Assembly: GCA_035079385.1 (NCBI GenBank)
Contig: JAVHKY010000061.1
Location: 1,674,001-1,738,000, forward strand
From: Aspidiotus rigidus
Taxonomy: Eukaryota; Arthropoda; Insecta; Hemiptera; Diaspididae
Direction of reading: 5' to 3'
Length of the DNA stretch: 64,000 nucleotides
Every line of letters begins with the position of its first letter. The stretch's first letter is position 1. The position numbers and the translations under genes are program-made. Of this stretch, positions 11,936 to 22,599 are shown in pieces. Below the pieces are notes generated by a model, which saw nothing but the letters and a program-made list of their open reading frames with translations, had not been told where the DNA came from and made no database searches.

Positions 11936-13138
11936 ACCAAAAAAAAAGCCCTTCAAGTGCGAAATGAAAAACACGTTCGATAGGATTCATGTTTTACCAC
12001 CATTAAGAGGGTGCTGTGAGGCACTTTTCGATCAAAAATGAAGAAAATTTCGTATCGTTTTGGACCCGGATTTTATTGAAAAGGAGAAAAATAAAAAATA
12101 ATAATACTGTAGTGTATTAAGAAAAAAGAGTAGAGATCGAAAACACTCACGGGTTAAACAAGGAGTTCGGAGAAGGAACGTGGAATCTGAAATGATTTTA
12201 AACTATTAGTTGTAAGTTGTAATTGATTCGGAATACATTCAAGTCTAGTCTTAACGGAATTGTCTCAATCCAATGTTTGAATTTAAGAGAGAAAACTTTC
12301 CTTTGTGAGGGTGTAGATTATTCATTATAATAATTATATTCTTTTGAAAACAAGAATTTTAGTTAGGTGTACCATTTAATCGATAAGGAGATTCCATTCT
12401 TTTAATTTTTCAAAAAATAATTTATTATTAATATTGATTACTTATTTATATTATGTTTTTTTATGAAAAGATCTCGAATTCCTTTAAATATATGATTAAC
12501 AAAAGCTATAATTGCACCATTACCACCCAATGAGTGATTGTGAATTTGTTTCACTTTTTCAGGCGTTTTATTTTGTGTTTCACTTTGATTGTAGGAACTT
12601 ACAAGAAATGATTGAAAAATGAAGCTACATATGATGAGAGTTGGACATGAACAGAATAATTACTTTGCGGCAAGATCCACTGCATCATGTTCTCCAACTT
12701 ATTCATCATTGTTTCTGTCTTGCATCAAGCTGTTTGTCGATTAAATATTTATTGAAATCGTATTCACGTCCTCAACACATTTTATACGTTTTGTGAGGTA
12801 CATATTACTTTTACGGCCGCACGATGGGCGGATAGGAAATCTAGTTCAATAATAAAATAATAGATATTCAGGTTTTTAGATAAAAATTGAAAATAGTTTA
12901 CGATTTCATTACAAGGCGTAAGCGACTTCATTCATAAAATATAAGTTTGAGCGAAAGGCTAGTAGTGTAAAGAGTCTCTCGCCATGTGAAACTATAAATA
13001 CAAGACAATATTACATTACAAATTTGAAAGCTTTTCTTGTTTATGAATCACAACTCAATGATTAGTTTCTTTTCCCTTTTTCTCGAGTTGGTGTTGTTGT
13101 TTCTTTTCATCATTGGGTCAGTTGCTTTCTTGTTTTTG

Positions 13139-13290
13139 CTGAAGATGGTTTTTCAATCGAAAGCGATTCGTTTTTCAAAATTGTTTGTGATGTTTTTGCA
13201 TTTTCCTTACTCTCGCGAGGAATTTCTGCCGTTTGCATTCCTTACTCTCTTGAGTATATTTTCATTTCAATGTGTTACACATGAGAAACA
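13139..13290 (+). repeat. PLE terminal fragment with hammerhead-like core
   Basis: CTGAAGA at 13139, then GGTT-loop-AATC and GAAA at 13159-13162 match the hammerhead layout (CUGANGA, stem II, GAAA). Downstream, ACTCTCTTGAGTATATTTTC is shared with 3217-3242. It is most likely a decayed Penelope-type terminal repeat. Confidence 0.5.
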
Positions 13291-15053
13291 GGTCAAAAAT
13301 TTGCCTTATCTTCGTCCGGAAATTAAGTATAATTATAAATAAAGTGTTTGAAGATGAAACCTAAAGAAAAGAGTTACTGTACCGGAGAAACGAAGAATGA
13401 GAAATTTGGATAGCTGATAGGTGGGCGAAGACAAATAAACTGACTGACGCATACGAGAAAAATGATGAATGAGAAAAAGAAAGAAAATGAAAATGTGAAG
13501 GAGAGATTTTTCAGCTAATCGAGTAAATTATATTTAATAGATAATATGAACGTTCGAATGAAGGATTAAAAATTATTAAAAAATGAATTCTATCACGCTT
13601 TCTCAGCATTTGAGGAGTGGAACAAATTCCATAAAAGATTACGGATTACTTTGAAAGACTATTCACACATTATATACAAACGAATAGAACCAGAGATACT
13701 TTTTGCTCGTTTTTCCTCAACACGAAAGGTTTTTCCATCTGGCGGTGTTTGCTGCCTTTATTGAAGGGGGGAAAGAAAAGTACACCAAGAGAGATAGAAT
13801 ATTTTGTTTTATAAAAGTATATAATATATAAATTCAATGTTGGAAGCAACGTAGCAACGTCGGGTGCCTCCTCACAGCAAAACTAGCCATTTGGGCAAAA
13901 TTATATCTCTAAAACGAAGTTTCGTCAGGTCTCTCAATAAAATAAAATGATTTTCAACAGTTAATGATGGTTTATGATCACAGTTATCATCATCAAGTTC
14001 TCAGGAGAATTCAAAATAGGTATATATTCTGCAATGCGTGTTCGTTTTCAAACAGCGCTGCGCTGTGCTGTATTACGACAATTGGAAAATGGTCCAACAT
14101 AATGTGACTCACACAACGAATCAACCCAAGTAACATGGGTTCTCATAATGAGACTAATCAAACTAAAAAAAAAAGGAAAAATGAGGCCAAAAAGTATTTT
14201 TTGCACTTCAACGTTATGAGTACAATACTGAGCGCTAAAGCTAGATTTCTCTCAATGAGCGATAGAAGAATCTTCGCGTTAGTGTTACCGCACTGCACAG
14301 AATTGACGTTCAAGTTCAAAAACTTTCTAATAAGGAGAAAAGGGAAAAAAAAAAACAAAAACAAAATGAATTGAACAGAAATAAAAAAAAAAATACAGAC
14401 AACTCCTTCCTAGAAGTCGGTAAGAAAGAAAAAAACCGTGGCATTCACATTATTATACTTTCAACAGATAAACTGAATAATTGATGATAACATATCTAAT
14501 GAATTGATTAAAAATGAAAAAATATTACAAAGGGCGGAACGAAAAGAAAATGAAATTGTTTACGTACCTAAGATGGAACGGACATTTTACCTGCCGGTCA
14601 TTCCTCGAAGAAGATGAAAATCCGTATTAGGTTATACACATTTTTCTTTCAATGGCAAATTATTTACTTTGCTGGCGTAAACCAAAATACGAAAACACTC
14701 ACACACAGTAAGTTTATTGCCGACAGATAGAAAGCTAATTTACTTGTGTTACTCATTGGTAGTAGATAACTCTAGTAATAAATTACGAGCATGCATTAAA
14801 CAAGCATACAATGTACAAATTGAAGCTCCGCATGCAGTCAAACACCCAACGGCCAATACATCCCCGAACACCAACAAAGCAATGTAAAATAAGTCAAGCT
14901 CAACTAAACGGAAGTCAGAAATAATGGTTGGAAAAGAAAAAAGAAAAAAAAAATCAAGTGATCAAACTGAATATAGAAACGAAGTGGGAAAATCGCCGTT
15001 TCAAAGTAGCACATCAAAACAGTAAACAAAAACTAATACAGTAATAATTATTA

Positions 15054-15120
15054 TTATGATGAGGATGACGGTGATGATGATAATGGTGGTGGTGGAGGTG
15101 ATGGTGATGGTAATAGTATG
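15054..15120. repeat. GAT/GGT-rich simple repeat
   Basis: Irregular runs of GATGATGATAATGGTGGTGG and similar, a decayed trinucleotide repeat. Confidence 0.7.
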
Positions 15121-16468
15121 GAGGATAAAAATAATACGAGATGAACATAAACAATCGAAGTATCTTTACATAAATTATTCAGGCAAAAAAACCTCCCCTC
15201 CTCTCCTCATTTTGCCCCTTTCCTCACATTCTCTAAAGAATTATATCGTTTAAAATTTTCTTCATGAATACGAGAACCAGAGGGTTGGAAATGAAATAGA
15301 AAAAAAAAAAAAACAAAAAAAAAAACGAAAACGAACAAAAAAACAAAATATACTTTTGATTGAAAATAAAGATACTTCACCATAACATGTATTATGCTAA
15401 AGGTCACGATGAAACGTAATGAAACTGTGTTCGTAAGTGGTATCGCACAACGTAAATTTGTCCGAGTTTTGAAAAAATACAATAATAATGAGAGAATACC
15501 GTTTAATAGTTGTGAATCACTGCACATTTCAATGAGATATTGTCAGAGTAACTTGCTACCGTACGTATTCGATATCATCAGAGGAAAAACTCGATTATTT
15601 TTTTCCTACGCGAATTGCCTAAGCAAGCTTCAGCTTCCAAAAACTTTCTCAAGTAGGAATAGCATGGTATATGCCAAGGAATGTATGGAATTTTGCTAAT
15701 TTTACTAGACAAGTAGAAAAATTTCATCTTCCAGCTGCTTCAAAACAAAATAAAGGCACAGTGTTTTCCACATGGCAGAGTGTAAAGCTGGAAGTATCTA
15801 TAAACTCTCTTTCAACTACAATCCAAGCATCGAAAGTGGGCTTGCTTTTCATACCATGACTTGTACGTACATTACGTCACTTACTCATGTTCGTTTGGTG
15901 AAATCACGCACAAGTCAAGAAAAAGCTTACTTTCAATACTCGTGTTATAATAATACTGTTTCAGTAACACGTTCCTCTCATTTCTAATCGTGATGATGAT
16001 GTCATCTAATCAGTGTTTCTCAATCGAAGATCATCAAATCAACAGTTCCCTTCATTGAGTGACCATTTGTAATTCGAAACTGTTTTTTTCATTTTTCTTT
16101 TCGTTATTATTTTTATTCTAGGTATCGTATCAATAATTTTGAATTTCAATGAAATGTTATTTCAACAATACGTGCATTACGGTAAACTGTATCCACAATT
16201 TACACACCTCCTACGTTGAATTCCAGTTCCAAGTTACTTGACAAAGGAAAATACAGGAAATTACGGTCTTCTAAATAGCATTTTTTTTTTTTCAATTTTA
16301 AATATTTTTTCACTTTTAATAAGCAATTTTAAACTACAATATGAAGCACAAACGAACTCAGAAGAATCATCGTTGCAACGTGACCTTAACAAAACACACT
16401 TCACCCGAGCACTCTCAGGATGCGTTTTGGAAAAAAATAAACCTAAAGTTAGATTGGATGCGAGAATT

Positions 16469-16836
16469 CAAGGTGTCTACCAAAGAGAAAGCGAAAATAA
16501 ATTACTTTGGACGACCTTTTTCCAACTGTTGACATGTATGATGTGCTATACCTTTTTGGAAACATCCCACCCCCTCCTCCCAAGTAGAAATTTCCGTCGA
16601 TACACGACCTTGGGATGGGAGGAAAAGAAGCGTAATGACTTTGACCCAAAAATATATAACCTTCAATAGGAGCTAAAAAAATTTTGAAAAAAAAAGAAAA
16701 AATTTTACGCGGGAGAGAAACAAGATCTCATTTTGTTTTTTTTTTTTGTTTTTTTTTTTAAAGGGAGCCAATGTTTCTCAAATTTTGGATGAAGTACGAC
16801 GGAAAAAGATGAGTTAGATGACCGGTAGACACCCTC
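16469..16836. mobile_element. Decayed MITE related to the 10339 element
   Basis: AAGGTGTCTACCAAAG at the left and CCGGTAGACACCCTC at the right match the TIRs of 10339-10646. The inside differs, so it is an older or different subfamily member. Confidence 0.6.
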
Positions 16837-17063
16837 AAATTCGCTTCGATATACAATTTTTTCTGGAATATTTTACACGGAAAGAGAAAACGACAACTAT
16901 TTGATAGATCAATCAATGTAAAATCAATTAATGCTATTTTTGAAATCGAAAACAAATAAAATTTTATTACATTCGCCTTCTTCAATAATAAACGACATCC
17001 TGAAAGTACTTTAACGACAACATGGGTGAATTTCCAAATAGGTAAAGCAAACGAATATCTTAC

Positions 17064-17126
17064 CTTGGCAATCCAACTGACCAGAAGTTCCATCATTAAC
17101 AGAGGACAGTGGGTAAGAATTAGAAC
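17064..17126 (-). CDS. lola: Candidate lola cassette exon, 63 nt, phase 1-1
   Basis: On the minus strand a pyrimidine-rich tract (TTTCTTTCTCTCAATAG) is followed by 63 nt and then the donor GTAAGA. With phase-1 entry it reads SNSYPLSSVNDGTSGQLDCQ flanked by split glycine/valine codons, without a stop. Length divisible by three and phase 1 at both ends mean it can be inserted between the 37640-38483 exon (which ends in phase 1) and the zinc-finger exon (which begins needing phase 1). The residues are Ser/Asp/Gly-rich like the linker. I do not recognise it as a known domain. It could instead be a chance splice-like window, because the exon is short. RNA evidence would settle it. Confidence 0.5.
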
Positions 17127-18580
17127 CTATTGAGAGAAAGAAACAAAATCAACATCAACATCATGAATCGATAAAACAATGAACAAGAATAAAGTAAAAT
17201 GTAACTAATAAAAAGGTACTACACGTAGAGGATAAATAACAATTATGATAATTAAAATAATAATAAAATACACATCACATAATACGTATGATTACCTACG
17301 TAACTCTCAATTTTTAAAATCATTAAAATGATAGAAATACTCATGAAATATTTTTACTGCATGCAGGGCGATAAATTGTCATTTACCGCCCGCCAATGAA
17401 AATCAACGCCCTTTATACGGTAAAATATCGTACGCAACTTGTGAAAACAAGCGGTACCGCTTTTATTTCACCCGTTGCGTAATATATTTACGGGGCAGCT
17501 TCTGACATTTCGTCTTATCTTGGGAAGATCGAGAACTGATGCAGAAGGGATTTAGCAAGATCATAACACAATGAAAGAAATACACTAATGATATTCTATT
17601 ACTAAATTCTAAGGTTTCTGTAAACTGTACCAATTATCAAAACCTAACTCAATAATTACTAATTTGAATTTCAATTACTAAAAATTATGATACATAGTCT
17701 CTCAATTCCTATGAATTTTTTCAACTTTTCCTTAAATGAGTGACTCGCGTGAATTCACAAACGTAATCGGAAGTTCTCTCAAGAATTTCTTTCGTCATTT
17801 TATGATTCTAAAGATCCGAAATTTTTAATCAGCTGAACGATCAGATAATTTAATCAGCGAGTAATCCGACATTTTCTTTTTCATTAAGCAATAAAAACAA
17901 ATAATTTGGTTGTAGTGGAAAGAGAACTGAACGGAGAAAATGGTCAAATTATTAGAAACAACGTTTTGGTAACAAGGTTACTGTTCAGTCTACTACGTAC
18001 AGTTCCAGGAATAGGGTAAAATGATGTTACCAAAAAGATGGTCTCACAATAATTTGTCGAAGTTCAAACACAAAGGTGACGGGAAAACAGTTAGAATGAT
18101 TACTCACTAAAGAAGAGCAACAAAATAATAGTTTTGATTTACTGGGTAACAAAAAATCGTGAACAATTTAATATGCTATATAAATTTGATAGTAATTCTT
18201 ACGATTTATGCTACAAATTTTTTGTTTACTGAAGCGTCTTGACTTTTCATAGTAGTGGTAATTTTACTGTTTTCTTCGCGAAGACAATAAAGTCGAAGCC
18301 CGAAATTCTATATTTTTGGAAATAAATTTCATTTTACATGTTTCGAGATCAAGAAAATAATCTACACTAAGTAAGGCAATCGTCATATTGGGCTGCTCTC
18401 TTGTTGAAAGTACTGTCCTTTAAGCTACGAGTAGTTAAGCCTGGTATACGGTACGTCAAGCTAATTTATAATAGGCTAAGGATGAAAGTTCCACGGATAT
18501 ACAGTATTACCGAATTGGAAGCTTAGGCTAAGTTAGGAGCATTTTACTGAACTGGAAAAGAACAATTGAACTGCTTTCTG
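17127..18580. other. Lola intron stretch, nothing recognised
   Basis: AT-rich, without clear repeats, motifs or splice-supported open frames. Confidence 0.6.
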
Positions 18581-18704
18581 GTCGCTAGTGGTCAGTTTGC
18601 TGGTTGGGCGAGATAGAAAAAAACTCGCAGTCCACTTTGTGAGCCGCTCGAGGTTGCCTTCATTAACCTTGTTAATTGAGGCGAACAGGGAATCTGTTTT
18701 ATGG

Positions 18705-18825
18705 GCTTCAAAAAGGGTTTTTCAATTGTACAAATCTACTTTATTAGTTGCTTATTTAAGAGTACTTTCGAGTGTTATCCCATCATCAGTTGCGTGTACA
18801 ATTGAAAAACCCTTTTTCAATACTA
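18705..18825 (-). repeat. PLE terminal fragment with hammerhead-like core
   Basis: On the minus strand, CTGATGA (18783-18789) is followed by GGG-loop-CTC and GAAA (18766-18769), then GTACTC and ACTAATAAAGTAGATTTG. This fits a hammerhead core in a Penelope-type terminal repeat. Inverted copies of AAAAGGGTTTTTCAATTGTA bound it on both sides. A second copy is inserted at 27445-27546. Confidence 0.6.
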
Positions 18826-19109
18826 GTGCTCTACTTACACCTCACTCCCTCATTATGAGTTCCGATAATGTTTTATGGGCGTCACTATTGTCTATTCTCA
18901 TTCCTAAATCGCTTGAGCGTTCGTTATACAAGGAATTTCGAACTTTAGCCTACATCATACTAGGTCTAATATACTATACTAGGCCTATAATGACTAGACT
19001 AAAAATTTTGAATTTTAGCTTTTGTTATATGTACTAAGCTTGATATACAGTATAACTACAGTTGAATAAAAACGGCTTTGCTATCACTTATATGGTTTAT
19101 TATTATCGT

Positions 19110-19155
19110 ACAGTGACGTTTCGCTACCATCGGTAGCATTTTCAGGCGATACAGT
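19110..19155 (-). repeat. PLE terminal fragment, hammerhead-like with perfect stem II
   Basis: On the minus strand: CTGAAAA, then GCTACC-GAT-GGTAGC (a perfect stem), then GAAAC, spanning 19119-19145. The layout equals the hammerhead core except that the conserved CUGANGA reads CTGAAAA. Such sequences are known from Penelope-like element ends. Confidence 0.55.
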
Positions 19156-19198
19156 ATAACTAGGCTTATACTAACTAGGCCTAATATACAGTATATAT

Positions 19199-20579
19199 TG
19201 TTACGCCGAATTCGGGCAATAACCCAATGCGCGCAGTCTTCAGTAATTTCACCGAATGCGCGCAGTCATTAACCACTTTGCTGACAGCGCGCATCCCAAA
19301 AATTTTTTGCAGACTGCGCGCAATGAATGATGAAAATGTATTTTTTGACTCTGATTCGGCAATATTTTTATGGGGAACGCGCACATTCTTGTACAGCTTT
19401 TTTGACATTGACTCGGTAATATTTTACCATGGAATATGCGCATTTTGAAACTCGCTGATTTTTTCAGTCGTTTGAATGACTGATATTTAAAACCAAATAA
19501 TTGTACAATAACCTTTGCCATATCAATAAAGTACAAATACAAAGCACACTACCTGTAATACTTGAATGAAACGTCACCCGTAGATAAGAACAAGTTTATA
19601 CAAGGTATTATCAAGTGGTGAATGAGTGATTAATACAGTCTAAAAATCTGACCTACTGCACCCAGTTTTTTCCTGTCTAATCAAATCAATACCTTGAGTC
19701 ACTCAGGACGCTTTCCAGAAGGAACTAGGGACAATCAAGCCCCTGGTTAGAGTGAATCAAGTGAGAATGGACATTGACTTAATGGTTTGTAGGAGGCTTA
19801 CCAGAAAAAGCCTTGATTCTACCACCTCCCTCCCCAGGGATTCACACCTAGATAGGAGGAAACGTTGGATTAGACTTCCTTACTTGGGTAGATTTTTGTT
19901 GAAGTTGAGCCGCGTGCCCAGTCCTTTCGGGTTTCGACCGGCATTTTATAATACGAACACGGTAAAAAGTTTATTTGTGAAAGCCTGCAACGGTTGCCCT
20001 GGAGTTTATGTAGGAATGCCCGGTCGTCAGCTCCAAAAATAAATTGATGAGCCTATGAGTCACCCTTTGCCGACCACGTCATCGAAAGTGACCACAGGTT
20101 CAAAGATGGGTCTGGTACCCTCCTCCATTAGGAGAACTCATACTTTAAACGTATGGCTTTGGAATATCAAAATCATATGTCACGGGAGTAATGAAGACTT
20201 CACCGTCTCAAACAGGTATATTCCTGATGAGGGTCTGGTTGAGCTAGTCTATGAGAATGATTCACACTTCAAAATTAATTACCATCTCTAAATTTTTTGC
20301 CTACGTATTCCCAATACATTTTTCTATGCATGAATTCGACAGAATTTCTTTCAACTGCGCGCACCTGTTGTCTGCACAAATTCAGGATACCACTAAAAAT
20401 GATAACTTGCTGAATGCGCGCAATCTACACTTAGGTATTGCCAATCGCGCGCACTCGTCTGTATTTTGCGCATATTTGGCAATTACGATGCCGACTGCGT
20501 GCTGTCAGCAAAGTAGTTAATGACTGCGCGCATTTGGTGGAGTTGCTGAAGACTGCAATCGCCCGAGTTCGGCGTAACA
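19199..20579 (+). mobile_element. TIR transposon carrying a Penelope fragment, copy 1
   Basis: A 1381-bp element with TIRs TGTTACGCCGAATTCGGGCA at the left and TCGGCGTAACA at the right. The inverted arms reach about 95 bp, with mirrored TTTGCTGACAGC and TGCGCGCAGTC. At least ten GCGCGCA/TGCGCA motifs cluster in the two subterminal 300-bp zones. No DDE transposase frame is visible, so it is non-autonomous. The centre holds part of a Penelope-like coding region in the same orientation. The flanks are AT-rich (ATATAT/TATTTA), so a target duplication is not clear. A nearly identical copy lies in opposite orientation at 27386-28891. Confidence 0.85.
19752..20291 (+). pseudogene. Penelope RT/GIY-YIG remnant inside the TIR element
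   Basis: The reading shows RKRWIRLPYLGRFLLKLSRV and GFRPAFYNTNTVKSLFVKA, typical of the RT C-terminal linker of Penelope-like elements. It is followed by ACNGCPGVYVGMPGRQLQ, the YIG half of a GIY-YIG nuclease. The GIY half is deleted. After a stop at 20039-20041 the C-terminal end returns in another frame as FTVSNRYIPDEGLVELVYEN, the usual PLE C-terminus. A stop and frameshifts make it non-functional as a nuclease. The same open frames recur residue for residue in copy 2. Confidence 0.8.
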
Positions 20580-21535
20580 TATTTACCAAACCAGCCTGAA
20601 ACACCTATCATATATATAAGATCGTCGAAATAAAATACTGAACGACTCAATTGAATGCCAATTTATTCACAGGGAATTCAATAATGAAGTCGTTTATAAG
20701 AGATGTAACAGCATCGATCGACAAAACATAAGTGACGAACGTCGAAATGTAAGTAGGATAATCGGACTAAAAGAAAGACAGGATGAGACCAGAAAGAGAT
20801 ATAGAGGCGAATTAAATGATCAACAAGAATAGACGAGTCATAGATGTAGATAGTACAAGTATGTAATCGTACAACAATGAGGAGTCTCACATATATACCT
20901 CGGAGGAAGAAATTTTTCCAAGTCCCTCTCCTATCATACGTAGCCCGGAGGTAAAAATTTTTCCAAGTCCCATATTTTGCCTGCCGGCGCCCGTCATTTT
21001 TCTTCAAAATGCCCTCCGATAAAACGGGTTCCCTGTTAACTTGGAAGAAGTGAAGACAAAAATTGTTCTAAAACCTCTTTCTCTCTCTTCCCCCCCCCCC
21101 CCCCCGTTAATCATAAGAACTGTACATCAGGGAAGATATCACTTGGTCTACTCTAGCCTTCTTCTGTAAGATTGTAAGGACGTAAAAGAGGCGATGATAA
21201 AAATTTTTTCAGGTCCCCTCACATACCGGTATGAAATATCCTGCCACGTCGAATATAATGCAGCGATAATACTCGAAGATGATTCGCACAATGGTGGGTG
21301 TCCTATAGCACAAAAGGACATGGGATATTGATTTATATTAACCAACCTGTAACGAGTTATGGCTTACAAAGAACATAAGCAGTATATAAGTAAGACTCAG
21401 AGGTTTGACAAACTAACTTACTTTCACGCCGCGCTACTGATATATGTACTAATGGTAACAAAACGTTAAATCGATAAGCACCGGCGCTGTGGCACTCGGC
21501 TGTTGCCATTATTTTCACGGGGTTCCGGAAAATTC
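20580..21535. other. Lola intron stretch between elements
   Basis: It holds two tandem variants of AAATTTTTCCAAGTCCC (20900-20970) and a C run at 21090-21105. Related pieces occur at 2617-2640, 21195-21215 and 27345-27370, so this is part of another dispersed repeat. No gene was seen. Confidence 0.5.
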
Positions 21536-21537
21536 AC

Positions 21538-22515
21538 CGAAGGAAAATTCATCGCGGAAAATTGAACGCAGGGGAGAATTCACCGAAGGAGAATTTACCT
21601 AAAGGACAATTAATCGAAGGAAAATTCACCAAACATAATCGAATTCACCGCAATTTTTTTTTCAAAATTGAAGTAAAATTCTATTCGTACATGAGAATGT
21701 CGACAAAACAACTTCATTAAAAAGATGAATTATGAACTACTCCAAGCAAGTATATAACATCCGTCGTCTCCTAGTCGCATCCTTGTGCTAGAGTTTATAA
21801 ACGAGTGTTGGAGTCCAAATAGCGTTTCTTTTTAGATGGTGGCGGACCTACTACTATAGATTGCGTATTTGTGACGTCATTCAAAGTGTGTTCTTTATGA
21901 AAATTCTTAATGGATTTCCATATATTCTCGGGATGGGCCTCCACAAAGGATTCGAAACCACGATGCCACGCCTCCACGTTGTTGTTTGTTCTTGGCAAGT
22001 TGGCCTTCGTAGACTCGAAGACATTCCACCACTCACGAGGAAATTGTGGATCACTACGCCGTCGTCGCCAGTTCACTTTTCCTATCCAGGTAATCTCGAA
22101 GTATTTCACAACGGGTTCCGCCTCAAGGGGCAACGTGTCACTTGCGCAGTGAGTCTCAAACGCACTTGCTACATCCTCTACTGCTACGAGTGCTAACGCA
22201 GGTAAAAATTTCATCGCCAATGCAAAATCTACATCACTCTCGTACCTCTGTTGTAACCCTGCTGCTTGAATTGCTCGGAAAATACATTGTGAAAAGTGGA
22301 AAAAACGACTATCGTGATCAACTCCGAGAAATATAGCTTGGATCGCTTTTTTGAATGCAACTTCAAATTCAGACATAATACTGATAGGGGACAGATTCGG
22401 TTCTAAATTTTTCAAAGCTTTCAAGAGTTCGACAAACGCGTTCAATTTTCCTTCGATTAATTCTCCCCTGCAATGAATTATCTGTGGTGGATTTTCCTGC
22501 GGTGAATCCTCCTGG
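21538..22515 (-). mobile_element. MULE-type element with minisatellite-like inverted arms
   Basis: The left arm (21538-21655) is made of degenerate units like GGAAAATTCACCGAAG. The right arm (about 22450-22515) has the same units in opposite orientation, including a shared GCAGGGGAGAATT. Between them lies the MULE transposase remnant. This fits a Mutator-like element with repeat-rich TIRs, and the exact ends are uncertain. Confidence 0.6.
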
Positions 22516-22589
22516 AACCCTTTCCCGCACCCGTGTGCAGAAAAGTAAATACTTTCACATCGCGTGTATAATTCGTTCTTCGTTGTCAT
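21795..22589 (-). pseudogene. MULE transposase C-terminal fragment
   Basis: The 264-aa open frame resembles the C-terminal half of insect Mutator-like transposases that often carry FLYWCH fingers. What I see: PISIMSEFEVAFKKAIQAIF (position of the second catalytic acid, usually DFE and here EFE), then FFHFSQCIFRAIQAAGL (the CxxH-like helix region), MKFLPALALVAVEDV and LPRTNNNVEAWHRGF, the hallmark C-terminal motif. The first catalytic Asp region and any FLYWCH domain are missing. The first 40 or so residues (QENPPQIIHCRGELIEGKLN) are translated from the minisatellite-like right arm, so the ATG at 22589 is probably not original. It is a truncated, very likely inactive copy in the lola intron. 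Confidence 0.8.
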
Positions 22590-22599
22590 TATTCGTTCT

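Larger units (their letters stand above)
11936..16468. other. Lola intron stretch, no gene recognised
   Basis: AT-rich, with poly(A)/poly(T) runs and a GGTGAT-type repeat at 15054-15120. A PLE end fragment is at 13139-13290. A CCTGACGAAAC segment (minus strand, about 13920) resembles retroelement termini. The open frame 15207-15527 (minus) is mostly poly-Phe from poly(A) and is not a gene. Confidence 0.55.

Noticed and set aside
13900..13930. Further hammerhead motif (CCTGACGAAAC, minus strand)
   Set aside because: There is no room for stem II between CTGA and GAAA, so only a loose resemblance to retroelement ends remains.
15207..15527. 106-aa minus-strand open frame
   Set aside because: Most of it is poly-Phe/Val from an A/C-rich low-complexity run; no motif or splice support.
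18588..19037. 149-aa plus-strand open frame
   Set aside because: It runs through a PLE terminal fragment and low-complexity TATACTAGG sequence, and the residues match nothing I recognise.
20251..20520. 89-aa frame present unchanged in both inverted copies
   Set aside because: It lies across the end of the PLE remnant and the subterminal GCGCGCA zone. Its preservation follows from the high identity of the copies and does not show coding.
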